This document shows positions 36,635-44,210 of a stretch of DNA of 64,000 nucleotides, one piece after another. Within the stretch, counting starts at the first letter, position 1; the number at the start of each line of letters is the position of its first letter. This stretch comes from an uncultured Bacteroidales bacterium (GTDB taxonomy: Bacteria; Bacteroidota; Bacteroidia; Bacteroidales; P3). The stretch covers positions 1-64,000 of the forward strand of contig CAJOHZ010000021.1 of NCBI GenBank assembly GCA_905234695.1, given 5' to 3'. The notes below the pieces were generated by a model. That model worked only from the letters and a program-made list of their open reading frames with translations. It was not told the DNA's origin and did no database searches. The translations under genes and the position numbers were made by a program.

Positions 36635-37387
36635 CTACAGCCAGTACGTTAAACCGGCCTGCATCACCATCGTCGTGTTGTAGCGGGGGTTCAACCCTCG
36701 CTGATACTCTTTCTGTATGTCGTATACACCGTAATACCAACGCACGTCGGCACCCAGTTCCAGTTGGCGGAAGAGCATCGCGCTGACTCCTGCCCCCCAC
36801 ACAAAACCGGCGTCTTCGCGGTTGTCGCGCCGCTCGTCGAACACCACATCCTCGTCGAATGCGTTGACCTCCTCATCGCCATAGACACGCGAGGAGAGCG
36901 ACAGCGACTCGCCCGAGCGGTGGCTCGTCAGCCAGTAGCCGCCATACACGCCCCCGAACAGGCTCACCCGCACAGTTTTCCCCATGTGCAAGGCCAGCGT
37001 CAGCGGCACATTCACATATCTGTTCTCGGTCAGCGTATACGTGTAATAACGAACTGATTGCAATTGTTTTACATGATCCATACGGTAGTTCTTCTGCAAC
37101 AGCACCGCCTCGATACGCACCGAAACCCAGCGCACCGGACGGTACGTAATCTGCCCGCCGATACTGTAGCCCTCCTCATACTTGGTATACTCCATGTCCG
37201 ACATATACGACATGTCCACCACATGGTAGTTGCGGTCCTGGCCTGCCGTCAGCCCGAAGCCGAAATGGCGGAGCCGGCCGGACTGCTCCGTATGGGTGGT
37301 GCTGTCCGGTGCATCGGCCATGGGCTCACTCGCCCACCCTGCGCCGAAAACAGAGAGCAGCGCCACAATAACAATCAGTTTCTTCAT
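36635..37387 (-). CDS. Outer-membrane beta-barrel protein (PorT-like)
   Basis: The 250-aa protein has a signal peptide (MKKLIVIVALLSVFGAGWASE) and a mature part of about eight to ten alternating amphipathic strands, e.g. RLRHFGFGLTAGQD, GQITYRPVRWVSVRIEAVLL, VRVSLFGGVYGGYWL, and a terminal TMVMQAGLTYWL ending in an aromatic/Leu residue. This is the PF13568-type barrel common in Bacteroidota. It starts 21 bp upstream of the S41 gene and likely shares its transcript. Its role, structural or uptake-related, is not clear. Confidence 0.75.
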   Translation of the reverse strand: MKKLIVIVALLSVFGAGWASEPMADAPDSTTHTEQSGRLRHFGFGLTAGQDRNYHVVDMSYMSDMEYTKYEEGYSIGGQITYRPVRWVSVRIEAVLLQKNYRMDHVKQLQSVRYYTYTLTENRYVNVPLTLALHMGKTVRVSLFGGVYGGYWLTSHRSGESLSLSSRVYGDEEVNAFDEDVVFDERRDNREDAGFVWGAGVSAMLFRQLELGADVRWYYGVYDIQKEYQRGLNPRYNTTMVMQAGLTYWL

Positions 37388-37401
37388 TGATATAAAAGTA
37401 A

Positions 37402-37438
37402 AAAGACAGGGCGTCGGAATGGTTCCGACGCCCTGTAC
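37402..37438 (-). terminator. Rho-independent-type terminator after pruA
   Basis: ACAGGGCGTCGGAA and TTCCGACGCCCTGT form a perfect 14-bp stem with a 3-nt loop. On the minus strand it is followed by CTTTTTAC, so it ends the pruA transcript. Confidence 0.88.
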
Positions 37439-37447
37439 GCATGTTGA

Positions 37448-39082
37448 TTATTCAGCACTGCTGATAAAAGGATACTTGTAGTCGCGGGCGGGGTCGAAAG
37501 TCTCCTTGATGGCCTGCGGGCTGGTCCAGCGGATAAGGTTGAGGTACGAACCGGCCTTGTCGTTGGTGCCGCTGGCGCGGGCACCGCCGAAGGGCTGCTG
37601 GCCAACCACGGCTCCCGTGGGCTTGTCGTTGAAGTAGATGTTGCCGGCGGCGTTCTTCAACAGGTCGTAGCCTGCACGCAGGGCCTTGCGGTCGCTGGCG
37701 AAGATGGCACCCGTGAGGGCATAAGGCGAAGTGGTGTCGCACAGCTGGCAGGTCTTCTCATAGTCCTTGTCTTCATAGACATAGATGGTGATGATGGGGC
37801 CAAAGATTTCTTCGCACATCGACTTGTAGTCGGGTTTCTTAGCCAGGATGACGGTGGGCTCGACGAACCAGCCTTTCTTCTTGTCGCACTTGCCGCCGAA
37901 AATCACCTCGGCATCCTTGCTCTTCTTGGCGTGGTCGATATAGTTCTTGCAGTTGTCGAAAGATGCCTCGTCGATAACGGCGTTGACGAAGGCGCTGAAG
38001 TCGCGCACGTCGCCCATCTTGATTTCTTTCAGCATGCGGCCAATAATCTTCTCGACCTTGGGCCACATGGAGGCGGGCACGTATGCGCGGCTGGCTGCCG
38101 AGCACTTCTGGCCCTGGAACTCGAAGGCGCCACGGACGATGGCGGTAGCCACCTGGTCGGGGTCGGCACTTTTGTGGACCATGATGAAGTCCTTGCCCCC
38201 GGTCTCGCCGACAATCTTGGGATAGCTCTTATACTTGTCGATATTCTGGCCGATGGTTTTCCAGAACCCCTTGAAGGTGGCGGTGGAACCTGTGAAGTGG
38301 ACACCGGCGAGGTTCTCGTCGGCGAAAGCCACCTTGCCGATGAGGGCACCGCTGCCGGGGAGGAAGTTGACCACACCGTCGGGAAGACCGGCCTCCTTGT
38401 AGATTTTCATCAGCAGGTAGTTGGAAAGCATGGCGGTGGTAGAGGGCTTCCAGATGCAGACATTGCCCATCAGCACGGGGCTCATGCAGAGGTTGGAGGC
38501 GATGGAGGTGAAGTTGAAGGGGGTGATGGCGAACACGAAACCCTCCAAGGGACGATAAACGCAATAGTTCAGCGTGCCCTTGTCGCTGCAAGGCTGGTCG
38601 CTGTAAATCTGGCTGGCGTAGTGGGCATTGTAGCGAAGGAAGTCGCAGAGCTCGCAAGCGCTGTCAATTTCTGCCTGCATGGTGGTCTTGCCCTGGCCCA
38701 GCATCGTGGCAGCGTTGATGAGCCAACGGTATTTGCCGCTGATGAGAGTGGCGATCTTCAACATGACGCTGGCACGGTCAATCCAGGGAGTCTCGGCCCA
38801 TTCCTTCTGAGCCTTCATGGCGGCGGCGATAGCGTTCTTGACTTCCTTCTCGCCTACCTTGTGGTAGCGGGCGAGGACGTGGTGATTCTCGGTAGGCATG
38901 ACGATTTCGCCCATATCCTTGGTCTTGATTTCCTTGCCACCGATGATGGCGGGAATCTCGGTCACCTTGCCATAGAGTTCATCAAGAGCCTTGCGGATTT
39001 CCTTACGCTCGGCGCTGCCGGGCTTGTAACCCAATACCGGTTCGTTCTCCGGCTTCGGGAAAGAGAAGATTGTGTTGTTCAT
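37448..39082 (-). CDS. pruA: L-glutamate gamma-semialdehyde (1-pyrroline-5-carboxylate) dehydrogenase
   Basis: This aldehyde dehydrogenase oxidises glutamate gamma-semialdehyde to glutamate with NAD+, the last step of proline and part of arginine catabolism. The 544-aa length is that of the P5CDH family. Distinctive tracts are PTENHHVLARYHKV, GFVFAITPFNFTSIASNL, the catalytic FQGQKCSAASRAYVP (Cys near residue 320), VGETGGKDFIMVHKSADPD and AVVGQQPFGGARASGTNDKAGS. No proline dehydrogenase gene is adjacent. It has a TATCTTTG box in a hairpin-promoter repeat module upstream and the strong terminator downstream. Confidence 0.94.
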   Translation of the reverse strand: MNNTIFSFPKPENEPVLGYKPGSAERKEIRKALDELYGKVTEIPAIIGGKEIKTKDMGEIVMPTENHHVLARYHKVGEKEVKNAIAAAMKAQKEWAETPWIDRASVMLKIATLISGKYRWLINAATMLGQGKTTMQAEIDSACELCDFLRYNAHYASQIYSDQPCSDKGTLNYCVYRPLEGFVFAITPFNFTSIASNLCMSPVLMGNVCIWKPSTTAMLSNYLLMKIYKEAGLPDGVVNFLPGSGALIGKVAFADENLAGVHFTGSTATFKGFWKTIGQNIDKYKSYPKIVGETGGKDFIMVHKSADPDQVATAIVRGAFEFQGQKCSAASRAYVPASMWPKVEKIIGRMLKEIKMGDVRDFSAFVNAVIDEASFDNCKNYIDHAKKSKDAEVIFGGKCDKKKGWFVEPTVILAKKPDYKSMCEEIFGPIITIYVYEDKDYEKTCQLCDTTSPYALTGAIFASDRKALRAGYDLLKNAAGNIYFNDKPTGAVVGQQPFGGARASGTNDKAGSYLNLIRWTSPQAIKETFDPARDYKYPFISSAE

Positions 39083-39140
39083 AATGCTGTGTGTTTTGTG
39101 TTTTTATTCAAGAGTACGTCGCTGGACATAGTCCAGTTCG

Positions 39141-39255
39141 AACTGCAAAGATACAAATATTTTCCGAATCAAACAGCCTTTCTGGAAAAAATTCCCCGAA
39201 AAACTATCCATTGCGTTATTAATAAGCTCCCCCCTCCCCTTATATCACAGTCATG
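39141..39255 (-). repeat. Hairpin-promoter repeat module, copy 1 (upstream of pruA)
   Basis: This ~115-bp sequence matches 39806-39922: GCAAAGATAC, AAACAGCCTTTC, TTCCCCGAAA, TATCCATTGCGTTATTAAT and CTCCCCTTATATCACA in the same order. It carries a -7 box and, upstream of it on minus, an inverted repeat around TTTCGGGG. The hairpin here is imperfect (TTTCTGG). Confidence 0.7.
39146..39173 (-). promoter_or_regulatory. pruA promoter, inside hairpin-promoter repeat
   Basis: On the minus strand TATCTTTG occupies 39153-39146 and TTTG at 39173-39170 lies 16 bp upstream. The pruA start is 63 bp from the box. Confidence 0.6.
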
Positions 39256-39259
39256 TCTT

Positions 39260-39733
39260 TTATCTAGAGCCTGGCATATCGCCCAACCATCCATGGCCGA
39301 GGTCCCAATGCTCGTCATAGACAAATTCAAAGTAAGGCAGCGAGAACTCTTGTTCTATAAGTTCAGTGAGTTCGTCTTGTATAGGCTCTGCCCAATGACC
39401 AACGAGGACAATGAACTTATCGATTGTCCAAGTGACGCGACCACGTGGAATCTGAATGTAGTCGCCCTTGAATTTAGTTTCTGAATGCTTGGCTTGTGCT
39501 CTAAAATACTCTTTGGCCCACACCTGACGATGCAAATGTGGATAATTGATGAAAGGCTTTCCTTTCTCAGCGGCCTCCTCCACCTCTCGTGGAGTCAGCT
39601 CTTTTTTGCGCACTCCGAAAAGGGTGTGGTCTTCGGGGTCGTACCAGAAAATTCCCACGCAAGGCATTTGCTCGTCAAACGAACGCATATCGTCCATCTG
39701 CGCTTTATGTTGTTCCTCTGTCAAGTTTGTCAT
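39260..39733 (-). CDS. Hypothetical cytosolic protein
   Basis: The 157-aa protein has no signal peptide or membrane segment. I recognise no named domain. Tracts such as PCVGIFWYDPEDHTLFGVRKKELT, GKPFINYPHLHRQVWAKEYFR and GDYIQIPRGRVTWTIDKFIVLVGHW look well folded, with a conserved-looking R-G-R-V-T core. Acidic and aromatic residues dominate the C-terminus. It is a single-gene unit, with hairpin-promoter repeats on both sides (39141-39255 and 39806-39922). Confidence 0.6.
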   Translation of the reverse strand: MTNLTEEQHKAQMDDMRSFDEQMPCVGIFWYDPEDHTLFGVRKKELTPREVEEAAEKGKPFINYPHLHRQVWAKEYFRAQAKHSETKFKGDYIQIPRGRVTWTIDKFIVLVGHWAEPIQDELTELIEQEFSLPYFEFVYDEHWDLGHGWLGDMPGSR

Positions 39734-39805
39734 AATCCAAGTAATGTTATAATATTTGTGTGCAAGCTTGTTCCTCGCCAGTATAGGATATGTCGCTATT
39801 TTCCA

Positions 39806-39922
39806 ATTTGCAAAGATACGATTTTTTTACAAAACAAACAGCCTTTCGGGGATTTTTTTCCCCGAAAGGCTGTCCATTGCATTATTAAAAAACTCCCCCT
39901 CCCCTTATATCACAATCATGAT
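39806..39922 (-). repeat. Hairpin-promoter repeat module, copy 2 (upstream of the 39260-39733 gene)
   Basis: This copy has the best hairpin: on minus, ACAGCCTTTCGGGG and CCCCGAAAGGCTGT form a 14-bp stem around AAAAAAAT, followed by TTTGTTTTG and TATCTTTGCA. The remainder (TGTCCATTGCATTATTAA, CTCCCCTTATATCACA) matches copy 1. The structure ends 8-15 bp upstream of the -33 region. Confidence 0.75.
39811..39838 (-). promoter_or_regulatory. Promoter of the 39260-39733 gene
   Basis: On minus, TATCTTTG at 39818-39811 lies downstream of TTTG motifs at 39838-39835 and 39833-39830. The gene starts 77 bp further on. Confidence 0.6.
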
Positions 39923-40063
39923 GAAGATTATTTTCTCAGCAAGGAATCTCATGGGATATACAATAGTCATCGTCAATATTGGGGAACATTTGACAAGCAA
40001 TTCTGTTTAATCTGCAAAAAACTGTCAAGCGATTTCAGGAAAACACACGTCGGAGTAGTCCCG

Positions 40064-40251
40064 CACTTCCTTCGGTGTGGCCTCGGTGAAACTTCGGTGA
40101 AATTTTTGTGATCTTCCCATGATCTTCCCATGATCTTCCCATGATCCTCCCATGATCTTCCCATGATCTTCCCATCGATGATGGGAGGAATATGGGAAGA
40201 ATTCGGGTGGAATTTGCCGGTCACTCCGACACCACATAAAAGGAGCAGCGA
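40064..40251. repeat. GATCTTCCCAT element, copy A
   Basis: This intergenic unit begins CACTTCCTTCGGTGTGGCC and includes CTTCGGTGAAATTTTTGTGATC. It has six tandem 11-bp units GATCTTCCCAT (one is GATCCTCCCAT) at 40110-40175. An inverted arm GATGGGAGGAATATGGGAAG and the tail CTCCGACACCACATAAAAGG follow. It matches 61851-62090 almost base for base except that unit number is six rather than five. The tandem units and the arm can fold on each other. The 39923-40063 stretch before it holds no gene I can support. Confidence 0.85.
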
Positions 40252-40277
40252 ACCCACTGCGAGACTACAAAAACAAC

Positions 40278-40313
40278 AAAGGGGCACCTCTCAAAAATAG
40301 AGGGTGCCCCTTT
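40278..40313 (-). terminator. Terminator after the LRR protein gene
   Basis: AAAGGGGCACC and GGTGCCCCTTT pair around a short loop including TCTCAAAAATAGAG. On minus it is followed by GTTGTTTTTG, so it ends the 40338 gene. Confidence 0.8.
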
Positions 40314-40337
40314 ATGATGAACAAAAAACTTCGCAGA

Positions 40338-42087
40338 TTACCTTATCACCACCACCTTGCAGGCGGGGTAGTTCCCGACCTTGATGAGGTAAGTGCCCGA
40401 TGCTGGCACATTGAATTGTACGGGCGTACCCCCGTGCATCTCTTCACTCTTCCGTGTGGCCAGCAGGCGGCCTGTGGCATCATACAGCATCACTGGCATA
40501 CCATCGGCCCCCTCGACGACTATCTGCCCGTCATGGACGTAAATCTTGGCATCGATTGTCATCACATCGTCGATGGCATTGCCACCGACATAAATAGTGT
40601 CGTGGATATAGATGGTATCGAAGATGTATCGATTAAGGTAGATCGTGTCGTATATGTAGTTGTTAACAGTATCGTGGAAGTAATTATTGATAGTATCATG
40701 AATATAGACAGTATCGTGAATAAAGACCGTATCAAGGATAGCTTGTGCATAGTAAGCCGTAATCAACGTATCTTGTGTCACCACAAGGGAACGAAGATTG
40801 TCGGTAATGCCGTCGCTCCAATTCGTAAAACGATACCCTGTGTTTGATACCGCATTGACAACGGCCGTCGGAGTCTGACATGTGGGGTGGATAAGAATGA
40901 CTACACCTCCCATAGTAGAGTCAGAAGAGATTGCATTGAATGAAGGCCCTGCTGCTTCTACGAAATTTGAAAAGTAATTCCACCGCGAGTAATAAGACAT
41001 CGCACTACCACAGGGAATGTTTACGGGAATTGTTGATTGAACTCCATTGAATGAAGTTGTTTCCAATGTTGGTGCTACCGATCCCAAACATGTTATTGAT
41101 GTCAAGCCGCTACAATTTCTAAAAGCATAACTTCCAATATTAGTGACAGAACTGCCAATAGTTACGGAGGTCAACCCAATGCAATTTCTAAAGGCATAAT
41201 TTCCAATGCTGATGACGGAATCACCAATAGTGACGGATGTAAGTCCGATGCACCCAGAGAAGGCGTAATTTCCAAGACTGGTGACAGCTCTAGGAATGAA
41301 TGTTGAGCCTCCTAATCCAATATATGATATTAATTGTGTTTTAGTTGAATCCGTGTAAATGAAATCGCCATCAGTGATTCCATTCATATTTGTTGCTCCC
41401 CATGGACTTCCTGAAGCAATGCCATGATATTCAATATGACGTACACCGTGAAATGCATTACTGCCAATATTGGTAACAGAATTGGGGATAGAAATAGAGG
41501 CCAGTCCTGCACAACTATAAAAAGCATTGCTTCCTATATTGGTAACAGTATTTGGAATGATGAGAACTCCGGACAACTGGCTACATCCATAGAAAGCGTA
41601 TTGGCCAATGCTAGTAATCATATTAGGAAGGGAGAGAATCCCCGTAAGTCCACTACAGTTATAGAAAGCGTAATCTCCAATGCTGGTAACCGAGTTGGGA
41701 ATTGTGACGGAAGTCAATCCGCTACACCCCGAGAAAACGCGATTCCTAATACTTGTGACAGTGCTAGGAATAGTAATTGAGGTAAGTCCACTACAATCCC
41801 GAAAAGCACCTTCACAGATGTAGGAAACAGAATAGGTACGTCCCATATATGAAACACTATCGGGAAGGATAAGATTCCCTGTAGGCATTGTATATCCAGA
41901 CCATCCCGGATTAGTACCGTCAGCTGGATATGTCAACACTACACTATTACCAAGGCTTCCATTATTATAGTTATAGTACAACCTCTGCCCACTTGGTGCG
42001 ACGTCATAAAAGTCGTAGGCTTTTACACTTTGCGGAATCGCCATTTGCCATCAACAGGATGGAGAGAAGGGATAATTTCTGTTTCAT
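40338..42087 (-). CDS. BspA-like leucine-rich-repeat protein with InlB-type repeat and T9SS type A sorting domain (frameshift in signal peptide)
   Basis: The ORF track starts at 42044 (MAIPQSVKAYDFYD), which lacks a signal peptide. Upstream, in another frame, the ATG at 42087 gives MKQKLSLLSILLMA; removing one A from the AAA at 42044-42046 joins it to MAIPQSVKA|YDF, a complete signal peptide. The mature protein has LRR_5 repeats of 23-24 aa (SGLTSVTIPNSVTSIGDYAF) from about residue 75 to 330, one InlB-like repeat (GYRFTNWSDG), and a coiled HDTVYIHDTI tract. A T9SS domain (VEGADGMPVMLYDATGRLLA... VVVIR) ends it. BspA-type proteins are surface adhesins. Base composition is lower in G+C than the neighbours. 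Confidence 0.8.
40417..40440. repeat. Palindromic GTACGCC-type element in the LRR gene
   Basis: TGTACGGGCGTACCCCCGTG matches the mpl and HD copies and reads MHGGTPVQ on the minus strand in the same frame. Here it lies within the sorting domain. Confidence 0.4.
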
Positions 42088-42150
42088 ACTGTCTTAAAAT
42101 ATACATTTCGAGTATAAATATTTTCTCGGTAAATCATTCCTTGCGGTTTG

Positions 42151-42232
42151 CGACTGCAAAAATACAAACTTTTTCTGAAACAGATAGTCTTTCGGAGAAA
42201 AATTTCCCCGAAAACTGTTATTTTGCCTATAC
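42151..42232 (-). repeat. Hairpin-promoter repeat module, divergent copy 3 (upstream of the LRR gene)
   Basis: It shares GCAAAAATAC, CTTTCGGAGAAAAATTTCCCCGAAA and spacing with copies 1 and 2, but the GC-rich tail is lost. On minus the hairpin lies upstream of TATTTTTG. Confidence 0.55.
42157..42164 (-). promoter_or_regulatory. -7 box TATTTTTG for the LRR gene
   Basis: CAAAAATA on plus reads TATTTTTG on minus, 69 bp upstream of the restored start at 42087. That distance supports the longer, signal-bearing start. Confidence 0.6.
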
Positions 42233-42328
42233 AATCTTCCGATTTCCCTAGATACCTATCACCTTTCCCAATTGGGCATGAAAAGCAAGTTTTTTTACGA
42301 AAAAAGTCTGTTTATCGGAAATAATGCG

Positions 42329-42336
42329 TATTTTTG
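42329..42336 (+). promoter_or_regulatory. -7 box TATTTTTG upstream of the small lipoprotein
   Basis: TATTTTTGCAG lies 39 bp upstream of the 42376 start. Confidence 0.6.
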
Positions 42337-42375
42337 CAGTTCAAAAGCATTATTCATCATCAAACAACAACCACA

Positions 42376-42825
42376 ATGAAGAGATTAAGTATCATCGCTT
42401 TGTGCTTCGCCACGTTAGCCTTTGCCTCCTGCAGTTCCCTGTCAGGTTCCTCGTCTAGCGAGAGCGCTGCCAAGACCAGCGGCCGCAACACCGCCACCGC
42501 CATTCTCTCTCTCTACAACTCTTACCGCGCTACCGGCAACGTGTCGCTCAACAACGCCACAAACCTCACCAATGCCTTGGTGCTGGCCTCGGGATACAGC
42601 AACATGCGCGCCAACAGCTCCAACCCTGAATACCGCAAGGCTTTCGCCGCGGGCATGGTCTCCGCCGGTACCGGTCTTATCACCGCCGCCAATGTCGAGA
42701 CAGTCATCGGCACAATGAACAACCTGACGGGGCTCAACGTCAACGCCGCCACCATCTCCAACAGCGTCAACACGGCCACCGCCATCATCCAGCTGCTGCA
42801 GGTGCTCGGAACCCCGGCGCAATAG
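42376..42825 (+). CDS. Small putative lipoprotein, unknown function
   Basis: I start at MKRLSIIALCFATLAFASCSS (42376, 149 aa) rather than the ORF start in the leader. The lipobox is AFASC. The mature part is rich in Ser, Asn, Thr and Ala and includes NTATAILSLYNSYRATGNVSLNNATNL and ITAANVETVIGTMNNLTGLNVNAATISNSV. It looks helical and amphipathic, but I know no named family with certainty. It is monocistronic, with a terminator 20 bp downstream that also serves folC. Confidence 0.65.
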   Translation: MKRLSIIALCFATLAFASCSSLSGSSSSESAAKTSGRNTATAILSLYNSYRATGNVSLNNATNLTNALVLASGYSNMRANSSNPEYRKAFAAGMVSAGTGLITAANVETVIGTMNNLTGLNVNAATISNSVNTATAIIQLLQVLGTPAQ

Positions 42826-42844
42826 TCGTAAACAATCCTATAAC

Positions 42845-42877
42845 AAAAAAGTGCAGTCCATAAGGCTGCACTTTTTT
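42845..42877. terminator. Bidirectional terminator between the small lipoprotein gene and folC
   Basis: AAAAAAGTGCAG and CTGCACTTTTTT form a 12-bp stem with a 9-nt loop and poly-A/poly-T arms, so it can act on both convergent genes. Confidence 0.85.
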
Positions 42878-42897
42878 GTTATATCACATGCCCACCC

Positions 42898-44208
42898 TCA
42901 ACTGAGGGCGTCGGCGACGAGGAAGATGCTTCCGGTGACGAGCACCACATCACTCACAGGGTCAGCAGCCTCCCGGGCGGCAGCCATCGCCTCTTTCACC
43001 GTTGGAAACGCCTCGCCCGCCATTCCCAATTCCGCGGCAGCGGCCGTCAGCTGTTCCACGGGCAGGCCGCGCGGCACGCTAGGCCTCGTATAGTAGTAGG
43101 TCACCCGCTCCTGCGGGAGCATCTTTAATATCGTGCGGAAGTCTTTGTCGTTCACACAGCCATAGACCAGATGCAGATGATGGTAGGGCATCTCCGACAG
43201 CCGCTGCAGCATGGCGCGGATGCCATCGGCGTTGTGAGCCGTCTCGCATATCGTCAACGGATGTTCGCCGATACGTTCCCAGCGGCCGTGCAGGCCCGTC
43301 CGGGCCACCACGCCGGCAATGCCCGCCGCCACCTGTTCGTCTGCAAAGCGGTAGCCCGCCTCGGGCAACAACTCCAACGCCTGGAACAGCGTCGCCAGGT
43401 TGTGCAACTGGTAACTCCCCGCCAACGGACTGGTCAGTCCCTCACGGAACAAGACTCCATCGCGCAGCACCGAGAAATGCAATTCTGTATTGTCCAACCG
43501 AGGGCGTGACGGAACGTCCTCCACCACGCGGTAGCGGTCGTCGGCGAAATGCACGGGTGTGCCGCATTCCGCCGCCTTGCGTTCAAAGACGGGTCGCGTC
43601 TCGGGGTGGCTCTCGCCCACCACCAACAGGGCTCCGGGCTTGAAGATGCCAGCCTTCTCGCCGGCAATCTTGGCCAATGTGTCACCCAAGAATTGCGTAT
43701 GGTCGAATCCGATATTGGTCACGATGCACATGTCGGGCTGGATGACGTTGGTGCTGTCCAGCCGTCCACCCATGCCCACTTCCACCACCGCCACATCCAC
43801 CCGCTCGCGGGCGAAGTAGTCGAATGCCAGCCCCACGGTCATCTCGAAGAAACTCATGTCGAGTGTCTGCATGAAGGCCTTGTGCCGCTCCACGAAATCC
43901 ACCACGGTCTCCTCTCCTATCATCGCGCCATTGATGCGTATGCGCTCGCGGAAGTCGACCAAATGCGGCGATGTGTACAGCCCCACTTTGTAGCCCGCCT
44001 GCTGCAATATCGAGGCCAGCAGGTGCGACACCGACCCCTTTCCGTTGGTGCCGGCCACATGGATGCTCTTAAATTTCGTCTCGGGATTGCCCAGATGCGC
44101 CATCAGACGCACCGTGTTTCCGATATCTGCCTTGTAGGCCGCCTGCCCCACACGGTGGTACATCGGCAGGCTGTTGAAGAGATAGTCCAGCGTTTCGCGG
44201 TAGGTCAT
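42898..44208 (-). CDS. folC: Bifunctional dihydrofolate/folylpolyglutamate synthase FolC
   Basis: FolC adds glutamate to dihydropteroate and then to reduced folates. I choose MTYRETLDYLFNSLPMYHRV (44208, 436 aa), two bases after the upstream stop; the longer ORF extends into the barrel gene. The ATP loop is HVAGTNGKGSVSHLLASIL near residue 48. GLYTSPHLVDFRERIRING, VVEVGMGGRLDSTNVI and IVTNIGFDHTQFLGDTLAKIAGEKAGIFK are diagnostic. The C-terminal domain has CETAHNADGIRAMLQRL. It is probably the last gene of a unit with the barrel and TPR genes. Confidence 0.95.
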   Translation of the reverse strand: MTYRETLDYLFNSLPMYHRVGQAAYKADIGNTVRLMAHLGNPETKFKSIHVAGTNGKGSVSHLLASILQQAGYKVGLYTSPHLVDFRERIRINGAMIGEETVVDFVERHKAFMQTLDMSFFEMTVGLAFDYFARERVDVAVVEVGMGGRLDSTNVIQPDMCIVTNIGFDHTQFLGDTLAKIAGEKAGIFKPGALLVVGESHPETRPVFERKAAECGTPVHFADDRYRVVEDVPSRPRLDNTELHFSVLRDGVLFREGLTSPLAGSYQLHNLATLFQALELLPEAGYRFADEQVAAGIAGVVARTGLHGRWERIGEHPLTICETAHNADGIRAMLQRLSEMPYHHLHLVYGCVNDKDFRTILKMLPQERVTYYYTRPSVPRGLPVEQLTAAAAELGMAGEAFPTVKEAMAAAREAADPVSDVVLVTGSIFLVADALS

Positions 44209-44210
44209 CG

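Noticed and set aside
37931-39484. 517-aa plus-strand ORF
   Set aside because: It is antisense to pruA and runs through its promoter region.
40110-40175. Possible CRISPR array (six repeats of 11 bp)
   Set aside because: Units are direct tandem repeats with no spacers, and no cas gene is near.
40025-40287. Short minus-strand ORFs with MGRSWEDHGKIMGRSWEDH repeats
   Set aside because: The peptide comes from the 11-bp GATCTTCCCAT units and recurs at 61554-62051; I read it as a DNA repeat, not a gene.
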